Positions 42,254 through 51,609 of a DNA stretch of 64,000 nt are shown here, in pieces. The stretch lies in NCBI RefSeq assembly GCF_019458805.1, contig NZ_JAIBOA010000019.1:1-64000 (forward strand), written 5' to 3'. The DNA comes from Actinomadura parmotrematis (GTDB lineage: Bacteria > Actinomycetota > Actinomycetes > Streptosporangiales > Streptosporangiaceae). The translations under genes were made by a program, and so were the position numbers. The notes beneath the pieces were generated by a model. That model was not told the origin of the DNA, ran no database searches, and worked only from the letters and a program-made list of their open reading frames with translations. Position 1 is the stretch's first letter, and every line of letters starts with the position of its first letter.

Positions 42254-44632
42254 GTGATCGCTCACCCGGAAGAGCCCCAGGATCCGACCGCCGCTCCCCT
42301 CCACGGCGGCCCACGCGATCCGGAGAGCACGAAGACCATCTCCCCGGGCGCCGAGGCCGCGCGGCCGACCGCGCCGTCAACGCCTTCCCCGCCCCGCAGA
42401 ACCGCTCCGTCCGCATCGTCCGAAGCCGAGACGGATTTCGCGGAGAGCGAGCCGACGCACGATCCAACCCTGAGGAACAGCGAAACGGGATCGGCGTTCG
42501 ACCCGCACGTGCAGGGGCGCGTACTGCTCGGCCGCTATGAGATCTCACGAACGCTCGGCGCCGGCGGAATGGCGTCCGTGCACCTGGCGTACGACCGCAC
42601 CTCGCATAGGCAGGTGGCGGTCAAGCTCATGCTTCCCGAACTGGTGCGCCGGGCCGAGTTCCGCCGTCGCTTCGAGCGCGAGGCGGCGGTGGTCGCGAGC
42701 CTCGCGCACCCGCGGATCGTGGCCGTCCACGAGAGCGGGTGCGCGTTCCTGGACGGCGACGACCTGCCCTACCTGGTCATGGAGTACGTCGAGGGCGAGA
42801 CCGTCGCCGAGCGCGTGGAGCGGCTGCGGGCCGGCGGCGGGCGCCTGCCGGTGCCCGACGCGCTCGAACTGACCGCCCAGGTGCTCGACGCCCTGGACTA
42901 CACCCACCGGAAGGGGGTGATCCACCGCGACATCAAGCCGAGCAACGTGATGATCGCCTCCGACGGGTCGATCAAGGTCATGGACTTCGGCATCGCCCGG
43001 ATCACCCTGCCCGCCGCCACCAAGCTGACCGAAAGCGGAGCGCTGATCGGAACTCCGCACTACATGGCGCCCGAACAGGTCGAGGGACGCGACGCCGAAC
43101 CGGCGTCCGACCTGTACGCCGTGGGCACGATGCTGTTCGAGCTGCTGACCGGTGAGACACCGTTCCACGGCGGCTCCGCCGTGGAGGTCCTCCTCGCGAT
43201 CGTCCGCAACCGCCCGCCCGACGTGGCGGGGATCCGCCCGGAGGTCGGCCCGGAAGTCGCCCGCCTGGTCCGGCAGTCCCTCGCCAAGCGCCCGTACCAG
43301 AGGCCCACCAGCGCGCGGTTCATGGCTTCGCGGTTGCGCGAGCTCGCCGAGGATCACCGGCGCGGCAGGGTCGTCCTGACGGCCGACATCCGAAAGCCGA
43401 ACCCGCCGGCACCGCGCAGACGCACACGCCTGCGGCGCCGGCTCACGCGCCCTGACACGAAACGGCGGCTGCTGATCCGCTTCACCGCCCTGGCCGCCGC
43501 CGTCGCAGCCGCCGCGCTGGTGGTGTCGGCGGAAGGCTGGCCGCTGGGCATCAGGCCCGTGGCGGCCCGCGCCCATCCGGCCGGCTGGCGCCCTTGGCGC
43601 GTCAAGACCGACGGCGCCTTCGCCATGCTCCCAGGACCCGGCAGCCAATCCTCCAAGCTCTTCGTGACGACGTCCACAGAACTGCTGGCCCTCGACAAGG
43701 ACACGGGCCGCAGGCTATGGAAATTCGAACCGCCGACCCTGATGACATCGAATTCCGGCGATCTGGCGATCCCCACCGGCTCCGCGATGTACCTCACCAG
43801 CGATTCGACGGTCTACGCGCTTTCGCCCTCGGACGGCAGAACCCGGTGGTACCGCCGGCTCATCCCCGAAGCGGCCTCCGGAACCGTGAACGTGGCCGCA
43901 TCGGGAGGCGCCGTCTACGCCGAGACACCCGATACCGTGATGCGACTCGACGCCGCGACGGGCGTCACCCGGTGGAAATGGCTGCCGAACCACTGCGGAA
44001 TGGACACAGAAAAGGTGTTCACCGCCACCCCTGACGTACTCCTCGTGGCATGCCGCTCTTACACGGGGCGTTCCTCGCTGGACGCACTCGACACGCGGAG
44101 CGGCAAGGAACTCTGGCACCGGAACTTCTCGGCCGCCGGAATGCCGAGCATCCGCCAATCCGGCTCGCGGATCTTCTATCTGGGACCGGAGACATCCGAG
44201 GACAACAACCATGTGGCGACCGCGCTCGACCTGCGTTCCGGCGCCGTCCTGTGGCAGCACGAGACCGGGACGCACGCGTCACTGGACTACGTCGACCACC
44301 GCCTGTGGCAGTGGAAGGACGACCGGCTGTCCGTCCTGGACCCGGCCACCGGACGGGCCGTCCGAACGCTCCAAGTCCGGAACTCCGATACCGCTGACTC
44401 CCAACATGTCCTGGCAGCCTCCGCCGGCCTCATCGTCCTGGACCACTCGAACGACATCGACGCCTACCACCCCTCCGGCGGCCGAGCATGGCACTATCGC
44501 GCCGACGGTCTCGCAGGTTCGCTGACCGACAACATTCTGGTGCTGCTCACAGAGAACGGCCCCGTGGCCATAGACGCCGTCAACGGAGCAGGCCCCTGCA
44601 ACTCCTTCTACTGCCCCGGCCAAGTCCCCTGA
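42254..44632 (+). CDS. membrane Ser/Thr protein kinase with PQQ-type beta-propeller
   Basis: About 792 residues. The PknB-type kinase domain (about residues 90-350) has LGAGGM, VAVKLM, HRDIKPSN and DFG motifs in order, so it is probably active. One membrane span lies at about 405-427, and the C-terminal outside part has repeated ALDxxTGxxxW blades of a PQQ-like propeller, a likely ligand sensor. GTG 42254 has GGAGG 9 nt upstream; the frame is open back to 42149, and ATG 42173 or GTG 42248 are possible, which would add a Pro/Ser-rich leader. It diverges from the NB-ARC/TPR gene and could signal to it. Confidence 0.88.
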   Translation: MIAHPEEPQDPTAAPLHGGPRDPESTKTISPGAEAARPTAPSTPSPPRRTAPSASSEAETDFAESEPTHDPTLRNSETGSAFDPHVQGRVLLGRYEISRTLGAGGMASVHLAYDRTSHRQVAVKLMLPELVRRAEFRRRFEREAAVVASLAHPRIVAVHESGCAFLDGDDLPYLVMEYVEGETVAERVERLRAGGGRLPVPDALELTAQVLDALDYTHRKGVIHRDIKPSNVMIASDGSIKVMDFGIARITLPAATKLTESGALIGTPHYMAPEQVEGRDAEPASDLYAVGTMLFELLTGETPFHGGSAVEVLLAIVRNRPPDVAGIRPEVGPEVARLVRQSLAKRPYQRPTSARFMASRLRELAEDHRRGRVVLTADIRKPNPPAPRRRTRLRRRLTRPDTKRRLLIRFTALAAAVAAAALVVSAEGWPLGIRPVAARAHPAGWRPWRVKTDGAFAMLPGPGSQSSKLFVTTSTELLALDKDTGRRLWKFEPPTLMTSNSGDLAIPTGSAMYLTSDSTVYALSPSDGRTRWYRRLIPEAASGTVNVAASGGAVYAETPDTVMRLDAATGVTRWKWLPNHCGMDTEKVFTATPDVLLVACRSYTGRSSLDALDTRSGKELWHRNFSAAGMPSIRQSGSRIFYLGPETSEDNNHVATALDLRSGAVLWQHETGTHASLDYVDHRLWQWKDDRLSVLDPATGRAVRTLQVRNSDTADSQHVLAASAGLIVLDHSNDIDAYHPSGGRAWHYRADGLAGSLTDNILVLLTENGPVAIDAVNGAGPCNSFYCPGQVP

Positions 44633-44732
44633 CCAGACCCGCCATCGCCCCAAATACCGCCAACCGAGCCCACCACCAGTCCCAGCCACCCCGGCAAGGC
44701 CAAGGATGCTCTCGGCTGAGTCCATTGCTGCC

Positions 44733-44763
44733 AAAAAAGCCCCGAGCGATCTTCGCTCGGGGC
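44733..44763 (-). terminator. rho-independent terminator of the tRNA unit
   Basis: An 11-bp perfect stem (44739-44749 with 44753-44763) and 3-nt loop, followed on the minus strand by six T residues. It lies 20 bp downstream of tRNA-Phe and also between the converging kinase gene and the tRNAs. Confidence 0.9.
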
Positions 44764-44782
44764 TTCGTGCAGGTCACAGGTG

Positions 44783-44856
44783 TGGGCAGGGGCGGGGTCG
44801 AACCGCCGACCTTCCGCTTTTCAGGCGGACGCTCGTACCGACTGAGCTACCTGCCC
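44783..44856 (-). tRNA. tRNA-Phe (GAA)
   Basis: Complete cloverleaf on the minus strand: acceptor GGGCAGG/CCTGCCC, D stem GCTC/GAGC, anticodon stem TCCGC/GCGGA with loop CTGAAAA (anticodon GAA), T stem GGCGG/CCGCC with loop TTCGACC, discriminator A. CCA is not encoded. Lies downstream of tRNA-Asp with 22 bp between them. Confidence 0.96.
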
Positions 44857-44878
44857 AGAACGCGCATCCGCGCGTCTG

Positions 44879-44953
44879 CGGTCCTGACGGGATTTGAACC
44901 CGCGGCCTCCACCTTGACAGGGTGGCGAGCACTCCTAACTGCTCCACAGGACC
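44879..44953 (-). tRNA. tRNA-Asp (GTC)
   Basis: Complete cloverleaf on the minus strand: acceptor GGTCCTG/CAGGACC, anticodon stem CCACC/GGTGG with loop CTGTCAA (anticodon GTC), T stem GCGGG/CCCGT with loop TTCAAAT, discriminator G, no encoded CCA. In many actinomycetes a tRNA-Glu precedes the Asp-Phe pair; I see none between this gene and the permease gene at 45212. Confidence 0.96.
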
Positions 44954-45211
44954 TTGCTGCCCTCCGAGTCTAGCGCTTCGGAGGAGTGTCTCGGACCGGG
45001 CCTTTGGGGGCTTGTCCTTGGCGACGTGGATGAGCATACGGGATGCCCGAGGTGAGCGCCAACTCGATAAAGGACGTGGTCGTGCGCGGGGCCGGGAGCG
45101 CCGGCGCGGGAGGATGGGGCCGCGCTCGGTGACGGGGTGAGGGCGGAGCGTTCGGGGGTTCGGGGCGGGGCGGCGGGGTGCCGCTCGTCGGAGGGGAACG
45201 GGGGAGCGGGC

Positions 45212-46606
45212 ATGGCGGAGGGTGAGGACGCGTACCAGCGGGGGCTCGGGGCGCGGCAGGTCCAGATGCTGGCGATCGGCGGGACCATCGGGACGGGGCT
45301 GTTCCTCGGGGCCGGGGCGAACATCGCGAAGGCTGGGCCGGGGCTCGTCGTCACGTACGCGGTGGCCGGGGTGATGCTGTTCCTGGTGATGCGGGCGCTC
45401 GGGGAGCTGCTGGCCTACCGGCGGGCGGAGGGCGGGTTCGCGGGGTACGCGCGGGAGTTCCTCGGCCCGTTCTGGGGTTACGCGACGACGTGGACGTACT
45501 GGGCGATCTGGGTGACGACCGGGATGGCGGAGCTCACCGCAGCCGGCGCGTACGTGCAGAAGTGGTTCCCGGACGTCGAGCGGTGGCAGACGGCGCTGGT
45601 CGCGCTGGTGGTGCTGTTCGCGGTCAACATGGTCTCGGTGCGGATCTTCGGTGAGCTGGAGTTCTGGTTCGCGATGATCAAGGTGGCCGCGATCGTGCTG
45701 ATGATCGGGGTGGGGCTGGCCGTGCTGGCCTTCGGGTTCGGGGACGCCGGGAGGACGGCGTCGGTGACGAACCTGTGGGACGACGGCGGGTTCTTCCCGA
45801 TGGGTGCCGGACCGGTGCTGATGACGTTGCAGATGGTGATGTTCGCCTACCTCGGCGTCGAGCTGGTCGGCGTCACGGCGAGCGAGGCCGAGGACCCCGA
45901 GCGGACGATCCCGCGCGCCATCAACGCGCTGCCGGTGCGGTTCGCGCTGTTCTACCTCGGGTCGCTGCTGGTCATCCTGTCGGTGGTGAGCTGGACCGAG
46001 TTCCGGGACGGCGCCAGCCCGTTCGTGCTGGCCTTCGACCGGATCGGCGTCCCGGGCGGCGCCGACATCGTCAACTTCGTGGTGCTGACCGCCGCGCTGT
46101 CGTCCTGCAACGCCGGCGGCCTCTACTCGACGTCGCGGATGCTGCGCACCGCCGGCGTGAACGGGGACGCGCCGAAGGCGTTCGCGCGGCTGAACGGGCG
46201 GGGCGTGCCGGTGGCGACCGTCGTCGTCTCGACGCTGATCATGGGGTTGGGCGTGCTGGTCAACGTGGTCGCGCCGGGCAAGGCGTTCGAGTACATCACC
46301 GCGGTCGGCACCGGCGGCGCCGTCCTGGTGTGGGGCGTGATCGTCGTCGCGCACCTGGTCTACCGCCGCCGGGCCGACGCCGGGGAGCTGCCGCGGTCGC
46401 CCTACCGGATGCCGGGCGCGCCCTACACGGGCTGGCTGGTGCTGGTCTTCTTCGCGTTCGTCGCCGCGACGATCGCGTGGGGGGACGACACCCGCGTCGC
46501 GCTCTACGTGATGGCCGGCTGGCTGGCGGTCGTCGGGCTGGGGTGGCCGCTCGCGCGCCGCGCCGCCGCCGCACCGCCCGCCGTCGAGGCCGAGCAGCCC
46601 GCCTGA
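45212..46606 (+). CDS. amino acid permease (APC superfamily, AAT family)
   Basis: A 464-residue inner-membrane amino acid:proton symporter with about 12 spans. The N-terminal family motif is MLAIGGTIGTGLFLG (residues 21-35); FAYLGVELVGVTASEAEDPERTIPRAI follows near residue 212 (in parts). Start ATG 45212 has GGGGAG upstream; the open frame further back is non-coding. Specificity (GABA, proline, asparagine or aromatic amino acids) cannot be read from the sequence. It stands alone; the gap to the tRNA-Asp gene (44954-45211) holds their divergent promoters. Confidence 0.92.
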   Translation: MAEGEDAYQRGLGARQVQMLAIGGTIGTGLFLGAGANIAKAGPGLVVTYAVAGVMLFLVMRALGELLAYRRAEGGFAGYAREFLGPFWGYATTWTYWAIWVTTGMAELTAAGAYVQKWFPDVERWQTALVALVVLFAVNMVSVRIFGELEFWFAMIKVAAIVLMIGVGLAVLAFGFGDAGRTASVTNLWDDGGFFPMGAGPVLMTLQMVMFAYLGVELVGVTASEAEDPERTIPRAINALPVRFALFYLGSLLVILSVVSWTEFRDGASPFVLAFDRIGVPGGADIVNFVVLTAALSSCNAGGLYSTSRMLRTAGVNGDAPKAFARLNGRGVPVATVVVSTLIMGLGVLVNVVAPGKAFEYITAVGTGGAVLVWGVIVVAHLVYRRRADAGELPRSPYRMPGAPYTGWLVLVFFAFVAATIAWGDDTRVALYVMAGWLAVVGLGWPLARRAAAAPPAVEAEQPA

Positions 46607-46727
46607 GATCACGGATCTCGACGGGCCCGTGTGAGGGTTGCCATAGTGGGACCTACATCATGGGTGGCGGCGCGGTCCTGGACCTAGGCTCGATCCGACC
46701 TTCCGCACGGTCGACCGAGGAGGCGCC

Positions 46728-48395
46728 GTGTCCGGCAGAACGGTGGCGCGCAGCCTGGGCGCCCATCTGGAGCTGTACGGGGTGCCCCGCACGATGCTGG
46801 AGCTCCGCGTGCGGTGGGTCCTGCTCGTGGTGGTCGCGGTCGCCAATATCGGCGGCGCGGCGGTCGTCCTGCTCTTCGCGATGTTCGTGGTGCCGGACCC
46901 GCCGCTGGAGGACGTCGAGTACACGCGCCTGGTCAACACCGCCGCGTTCTTCGGCTATCCGGCCGTCATGGTGCCGTTCGTGCTGGTCGCTGGCCTGTAC
47001 CTGTGGCGTCCGGTGGTGCGGCTGGCGCGCGACGGCGGCGTCCCGGACGCGGTGCAGCGCCGCGCGGTGCTGCTCGGACCGCTCCGGCTGACGCTGCTGC
47101 TCGGCGTGCTGTGGGCGAGCGGCGCGGCGGGCTGGGCGACCCTGAACTTCGTGCTGTTCGGCGCCCGGATGGGCGTGAAGACGGGCCTGACGTGCGTGCT
47201 CGGTGCGATGACGACCTGCACCATCGTCTACCTGATGTCGGAGCGGCTGCTGCGCCCTGCGGCGGCGCTCGTCCTCGCTACGGGGCAGCCGGGCCGCATC
47301 CGGCTGCCGGGAGTCACGACGCGGCTGATGCTGGCGTGGGCGCTCGGCACCGCGATTCCGGTGCTCGGCCTGATCTGCGTGGCGGTCGCCGCGCTCGCGA
47401 CCCCGACGATCAGCGCGGGGGCGCTCGCGGTGACGATCCTCGGGCTCGGCGGCGTCGCCATCGTCGTGGGCGCCTACGTGTCCTACCTGGCGATCCGGGC
47501 GATCGCCGATCCGATCCACTCGGTCCGCGCGGGCATGGCGCGGGTCGCCCGCGGCGACCTCGGCACCGAGGTGGAGGTGTACGACGCGAGCGAGGTCGGC
47601 CGCCTGCAGGCCGGGTTCAACGACATGGTGACGGGGCTGCGCGAGAGCGAGCGGCTGCGCGACCTGTTCGGCCGGCACGTCGGCGAGGAGGTCGCGGGCC
47701 TCGCGCTGGAGAGCGGCGACATCGAGCTCGGCGGCGAGACCCGCGAGGTCGCCGTGCTGTTCGTGGACCTCGCCGGGTCCACCCGGCTCGCCGAGACCCG
47801 CAGCCCGGACGACGTCGTGGCGCTGCTCAACACGTTCTTCGGCGCCGTCGTCACCGCCGTCGCCGGCCACGGCGGCTGGATCAACAAGTTCGAGGGGGAC
47901 GCCGCCCTCGCCATCTTCGGCGCCCCGACGGAGCTGGACGGCGCCGCGGGCTGCGCGCTCGGCGCGGCCCGCGAGATGGCGGAGCTGCTGCGCGAGGCGG
48001 TCCCGGACGTCGGGTTCGGCATCGGGGTGTCGGCGGGGCCCGTCGTCGCCGGCTACATCGGCGCCGAGCAGCGCTTCGAGTACACCGTCATCGGCGATCC
48101 GGTGAACGAGGCGGCCCGCCTCAGCGACCTCGCCAAGCTGGCCTCCACCCGCGTCCTCGCCGCCGCGCGGCTGCTGGACGCCGCGCCCGACGACGAGGCT
48201 GCGGAATGGCGGCCGGGACGCGCCGTCACGCTGCGCGGCCGCAGCAGCCCGACGCGGCTCGCCGCGCCCGTGCGCGACGAGGACGCGGACGCCGGCGAGG
48301 ACCGCCGCGTCCGCGTGCCGCGCCCGCGGATCCGCCGCCGCAAGCCGCTGGTGCTGCCCCAGCCGCCGCCCGGCACCGGGTCGGAACCCGCCTGA
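46728..48395 (+). CDS. membrane-bound class III adenylate/guanylate cyclase with HAMP
   Basis: A 555-residue cyclase like the mycobacterial Rv1318c-Rv1320c/Rv3645 group. Six predicted spans occupy about residues 25-270, followed by HAMP (about 265-320) and a cyclase domain (about 335-500). Catalytic elements are present: metal Asp in VLFVDLAGSTRL, the Lys/Asp block NKFEGDAALAIFG and GDPVNEAARL with Asp, Asn and Arg. It should make cAMP from ATP. A basic tail rich in Arg and Pro follows the domain. GTG 46728 has GAGGAGG 5 nt upstream. Confidence 0.92.
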   Translation: MSGRTVARSLGAHLELYGVPRTMLELRVRWVLLVVVAVANIGGAAVVLLFAMFVVPDPPLEDVEYTRLVNTAAFFGYPAVMVPFVLVAGLYLWRPVVRLARDGGVPDAVQRRAVLLGPLRLTLLLGVLWASGAAGWATLNFVLFGARMGVKTGLTCVLGAMTTCTIVYLMSERLLRPAAALVLATGQPGRIRLPGVTTRLMLAWALGTAIPVLGLICVAVAALATPTISAGALAVTILGLGGVAIVVGAYVSYLAIRAIADPIHSVRAGMARVARGDLGTEVEVYDASEVGRLQAGFNDMVTGLRESERLRDLFGRHVGEEVAGLALESGDIELGGETREVAVLFVDLAGSTRLAETRSPDDVVALLNTFFGAVVTAVAGHGGWINKFEGDAALAIFGAPTELDGAAGCALGAAREMAELLREAVPDVGFGIGVSAGPVVAGYIGAEQRFEYTVIGDPVNEAARLSDLAKLASTRVLAAARLLDAAPDDEAAEWRPGRAVTLRGRSSPTRLAAPVRDEDADAGEDRRVRVPRPRIRRRKPLVLPQPPPGTGSEPA

Positions 48396-48489
48396 CCACG
48401 CATTCTTTGCCGCCTCTTGTGGGGCGTGGGGGCCGCCCGGCCGGATCGGGGCGCCGCCGGATGGTTACCTCACCCTCGGGGGAGGACGG

Positions 48490-49902
48490 GTGTTCAGACG
48501 GCGGCAGTGGTCCATTCGGGTGCGGATGACCCTCGGGGTCACCGCACTGGCCGTGCTGCTCAACATCGGGCTCTCGACGCTGGTGCTGTTCTCGGTGCGG
48601 AGCCGCGCCGACGACTACGAGCGCGAGCAGACGATCGCGGCCGCGCTCCGCACCGTCTCGATGGTGAAGCGCGACGACCTGCCGAAGGTGCTGAACGTCC
48701 CCGGCGTCTACGAGATCCAGGTGCTGGACGCCGCGCGCCGCGTCGTCGCCGCCAGCGACAACCTGCGCGGCGCCGGGCCGATCGCGGCGTTCCAGCCGAG
48801 CGAGGCGGACGTGTACGGCGACCGGGTGCTCTGCCCGGCCGCGGCCGGCCCGCCCGGCTGCATGAGCGTGATCGCCTTCCGGGTGTTCCAGGACGACGGC
48901 GTCTGGACGATCTACGCGGCGGAGCGGGCCGTCCCCTGGTACGTGAGCCCGACGCTGGTGCTGTTCCTGGTCGGCCTGTCGCTGGCGGTCGTGGTGCCGG
49001 CGGCGTTCGCGACCTGGCGGACCGTCACCCGCACGCTCGCGCCGGTGGACGCGATCCGCGCCGAGCTCGCGGAGATCTCCGCGACGTCGTCGGGGCGGCG
49101 CGTCCCGGTCCCGCCGAACCACGACGAGATCCGCAAGCTCGCCGAGACCGCCAACGCCACCCTGGACCGCCTGGACGGTGCGCTGGAGCAGCAGCGCCGG
49201 TTCACCTCCGACGCCTCGCACGACCTGCGCAGCCCGATCGCCGCCGCCCGGGTGCAGGTGGAGGAGGCGCTGCTCTACCCCGACGAGACCGACTGGCCGC
49301 GGGTCGGGCACGGCGTCCTGGACAGCCTGGAGCGGCTCCAGGCCATCGTCACCGACCTGCTCGACCTGGCGCGCCTCGACGCGCACACCGGGCAGGGGCA
49401 CGAGCCGGTGGACCTGTCGCTGCTCGTGGCGGGCGAGCTGGACCGCACCGCGCGCGGCAAGCAGGTCCGGGCGCGGATCGCCCCCGGCGTCCGGGTGCGC
49501 GGCGACCGGCTGCGCCTCGTCCGGCTGCTGACGAACCTGCTCGACAACGCCGAGCGGCACGCCGACTCCACCATCAACGTGCGCGTGGTCGCCGACCGCG
49601 GCCGGGCGGTGCTGGAGGTCCGCGACGACGGCGAGGGCATCGCGCCCGCCGACCGCGAGGTCGTCTTCCAGCGGTTCGCGCGGCTGAAGGCGTCCCGCGA
49701 CCGCGACGCCGGCGGCACCGGCCTCGGCCTGCCGATCGCCCGGCAGGTCGCCACCGCGCACGGCGGCACCCTGACGATCGAGGACAGCCCGCGCGGCGCC
49801 CGCTTCGTGCTGCGCCTGCCGCTGCTGGACGCGGCGGAGCCCGAGCCGCGCGAGCCGCAGGAGCGGCGGCTCCGGCCGGGCGCCGGTCAGGACGTGCGGT
49901 AG
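48490..49902 (+). CDS. sensor histidine kinase (orphan)
   Basis: A 470-residue membrane histidine kinase: span 1 at about residues 12-36, an outside sensor region of about 120 residues with two Cys (VLCPAAAGPPGCM), span 2 at about 156-178, HAMP, HisKA with phospho-acceptor His near 244 (SDASHDLRSP), and HATPase with NLLDNAERH, DDGEGI and GGTGLGL. No response regulator gene is adjacent, so the partner is elsewhere. GTG 48490 has GGAGG 6 nt upstream. Its 3' end overlaps the converging propeller gene by 16 bp. Confidence 0.92.
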   Translation: MFRRRQWSIRVRMTLGVTALAVLLNIGLSTLVLFSVRSRADDYEREQTIAAALRTVSMVKRDDLPKVLNVPGVYEIQVLDAARRVVAASDNLRGAGPIAAFQPSEADVYGDRVLCPAAAGPPGCMSVIAFRVFQDDGVWTIYAAERAVPWYVSPTLVLFLVGLSLAVVVPAAFATWRTVTRTLAPVDAIRAELAEISATSSGRRVPVPPNHDEIRKLAETANATLDRLDGALEQQRRFTSDASHDLRSPIAAARVQVEEALLYPDETDWPRVGHGVLDSLERLQAIVTDLLDLARLDAHTGQGHEPVDLSLLVAGELDRTARGKQVRARIAPGVRVRGDRLRLVRLLTNLLDNAERHADSTINVRVVADRGRAVLEVRDDGEGIAPADREVVFQRFARLKASRDRDAGGTGLGLPIARQVATAHGGTLTIEDSPRGARFVLRLPLLDAAEPEPREPQERRLRPGAGQDVR

Positions 49903-51059
49903 AGGTCACCATCGCGCCAGATGATCCTTCCGTCGGTGCCGAGCGCCTCGCCGGGCAGCACCGTCCGCCGCCGCGAGGCCAGGTCGTAGACGAGCGACCG
50001 GCCGGCGGCGCCGTCCGGGTGCACCGCCGAGTAGACGACGCGCCGGTCGCCGTCGACCGACAGCCGCACGTCGTAGGAGGGGTCGCCCGCGTGCGGCAGG
50101 CCGCGCAGGACGACGGGCGCGGCGCCGCCCGCCCGGATCGTGAGGGTGCCGCCGTCGGCCCAGGCCAGCACGCTCGCCGAGGCCGCGAACCCGCCGTCCG
50201 GCTCGCGCGCCGACGGCAGCCGCAGCCGCGTCACCTGGCCCGACCGGACGTCGAGCCGCTGCATCACCGCGCCCGACCGCACGTAGGCGTAAGGTGCGCC
50301 GAACGCCGCGAGCGTGCCCTTCACGGGGAACGTGCGGACGGCGCCGGTGCAGCCGACCACCGCGGTGATCGTGGCGCCGGAGTCCCAGACGAGGTCGTCG
50401 CCGCCGCCGTAGAAGCGGTCGCGGCCGCTCCACCCGCGGCCGAGCCGGTAGGCGGGGCCGCCGTCCGCGCCGGCGGGGAGGCAGGCGATGGACGTGCCCT
50501 CGGGCCAGGCGTGCGCCGCGCGGCTCTCGGCCATCGTCCACACGTACGGGACGTCCGCCGCGGGCACGTCCGCGAGGTGCCGGGGCGCCGCCGCGCCGGG
50601 CGGCGCGTACCAGACGCCGCGCCGCGGCTCGCCGTCGCGGCCCACCTCCAGGCCGAGCACGCCGCCGTCGGCGCCGACCGCCATGGCCCGGAACAGCGCG
50701 CCGTCCGGCAGGACGCGCGACAGGGCGGGCCCGGGGCCGACCGCGTCCGGCGCCGGCCCCGCCTCCGCGGCGACCACCGCGGCGCCCGCGGCGGCGGACG
50801 CGACCGCGACCGCGGCGGACGTCGCCGCCAGCCGCGCCCTGCGGCGGCGCCGCGCACCGTCCAGCACCCGCCCGGCGAGACCGGGCGGCGGGACGGCGGC
50901 GTCCCGCACCGCCCGAAGCCGCGCCTCGACCACGCTCTCGAAGTAGTCCGAGCGACCCCTCGCGCCGCCCGCTTCGCGACCGTCCGAGCCGCTTTCCACG
51001 AAGCCCTCCGCGCGACCGTCCGGGGGATCACTCGTGGGGTCGTGCCTGTGGTCAGCCAC
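49887..51059 (-). CDS. single-span membrane protein with extracytoplasmic beta-propeller-like domain
   Basis: A 390-residue protein: about 78 cytoplasmic residues (with YFESVVEARLRAVRDAAVPP near 39-58), one span at about 80-102, then a TolB/WD40-like extracellular region with repeated short blades such as LFRAMAVGADGGVLGLEVG and FAASASVLAWADGG. GTG 51059 overlaps the stop of the sigma factor gene by 8 bp, so it is co-transcribed downstream of it. That position, and the cytoplasmic stub, suggest a membrane regulator (anti-sigma-like) of the sigma factor. It has no zinc-binding ZAS motif. Confidence 0.82.
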   Translation of the reverse strand: MADHRHDPTSDPPDGRAEGFVESGSDGREAGGARGRSDYFESVVEARLRAVRDAAVPPPGLAGRVLDGARRRRRARLAATSAAVAVASAAAGAAVVAAEAGPAPDAVGPGPALSRVLPDGALFRAMAVGADGGVLGLEVGRDGEPRRGVWYAPPGAAAPRHLADVPAADVPYVWTMAESRAAHAWPEGTSIACLPAGADGGPAYRLGRGWSGRDRFYGGGDDLVWDSGATITAVVGCTGAVRTFPVKGTLAAFGAPYAYVRSGAVMQRLDVRSGQVTRLRLPSAREPDGGFAASASVLAWADGGTLTIRAGGAAPVVLRGLPHAGDPSYDVRLSVDGDRRVVYSAVHPDGAAGRSLVYDLASRRRTVLPGEALGTDGRIIWRDGDLYRTS

Positions 51060-51555
51060 GGGTTCCCTCCTGCACTGCGGCCGCGCCGCGCAGCTTGGCG
51101 AGCGCCCGCGACGCCTGGCTGCGGACCGTCGCGGCGGTGCAGCCGAGCACCTCGGCGATCTCGGCGTCGGTGAGCTGGTCGACGTAGCGCAGCACCAGCA
51201 CCGCCCGCATCCGCGGCGGCAGCCCGGCCAGCGCGGCGTCCAGGGCCGCGTCGGCGGTGATCCTGGTGAGCGCGCCGTCCTCGACGGCCCGGTCGGGCGG
51301 GTCGGCGGTGAGCCGCTCGCGGGCGGCGCCGCGCCGCCGGTTCAGCACGATCCGGACCATCGCGGTGCGGACGTAGCCCTCCGGATCGTCCTTGCGGCGC
51401 ACCCGCCACCAGCCCGCGCCGGTGCGCGCCAGCGCCTCCTGCACCACGTCCTCGGCGTCGTGCCGGTCGCCGGTCAGCACGCAGGCGTAGCGGAACAGGG
51501 CGGGCAGGCGGTGCCGGACGAACTCCTCGAACGTCCGGGCGTCGGGTTGCGGCAC
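51052..51555 (-). CDS. SigE family RNA polymerase sigma factor
   Basis: A 167-residue ECF sigma factor. Region 2 spans about residues 8-75 (LPALFRYACVLTGDRHDAEDVVQEAL), region 4 about 105-158 (LPPRMRAVLVLRYVDQLTDAEIAEVLG, then TVRSQASRALAKLR), each given in part. GTG 51555 is preferred: AGGAGG then sits 8 nt upstream, while the alternative GTG 51564 overlaps that ribosome site. The downstream membrane propeller gene overlaps its end, typical of a sigma/regulator pair. Confidence 0.9.
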   Translation of the reverse strand: MPQPDARTFEEFVRHRLPALFRYACVLTGDRHDAEDVVQEALARTGAGWWRVRRKDDPEGYVRTAMVRIVLNRRRGAARERLTADPPDRAVEDGALTRITADAALDAALAGLPPRMRAVLVLRYVDQLTDAEIAEVLGCTAATVRSQASRALAKLRGAAAVQEGTRG

Positions 51556-51609
51556 GGCGGGCACCTCCTACCTCCAAGGACACCTCGCGCCGCCGATCCG
51601 CTGCACGCC

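Noticed and set aside
44954..45211. Expected tRNA-Glu next to tRNA-Asp and tRNA-Phe
   Set aside because: No cloverleaf can be folded in this gap on either strand.
46605..46619. GAGATC-ACG-GATCTC hairpin after the permease stop as a terminator
   Set aside because: Only 6-bp arms and a 3-nt loop, too weak to call.
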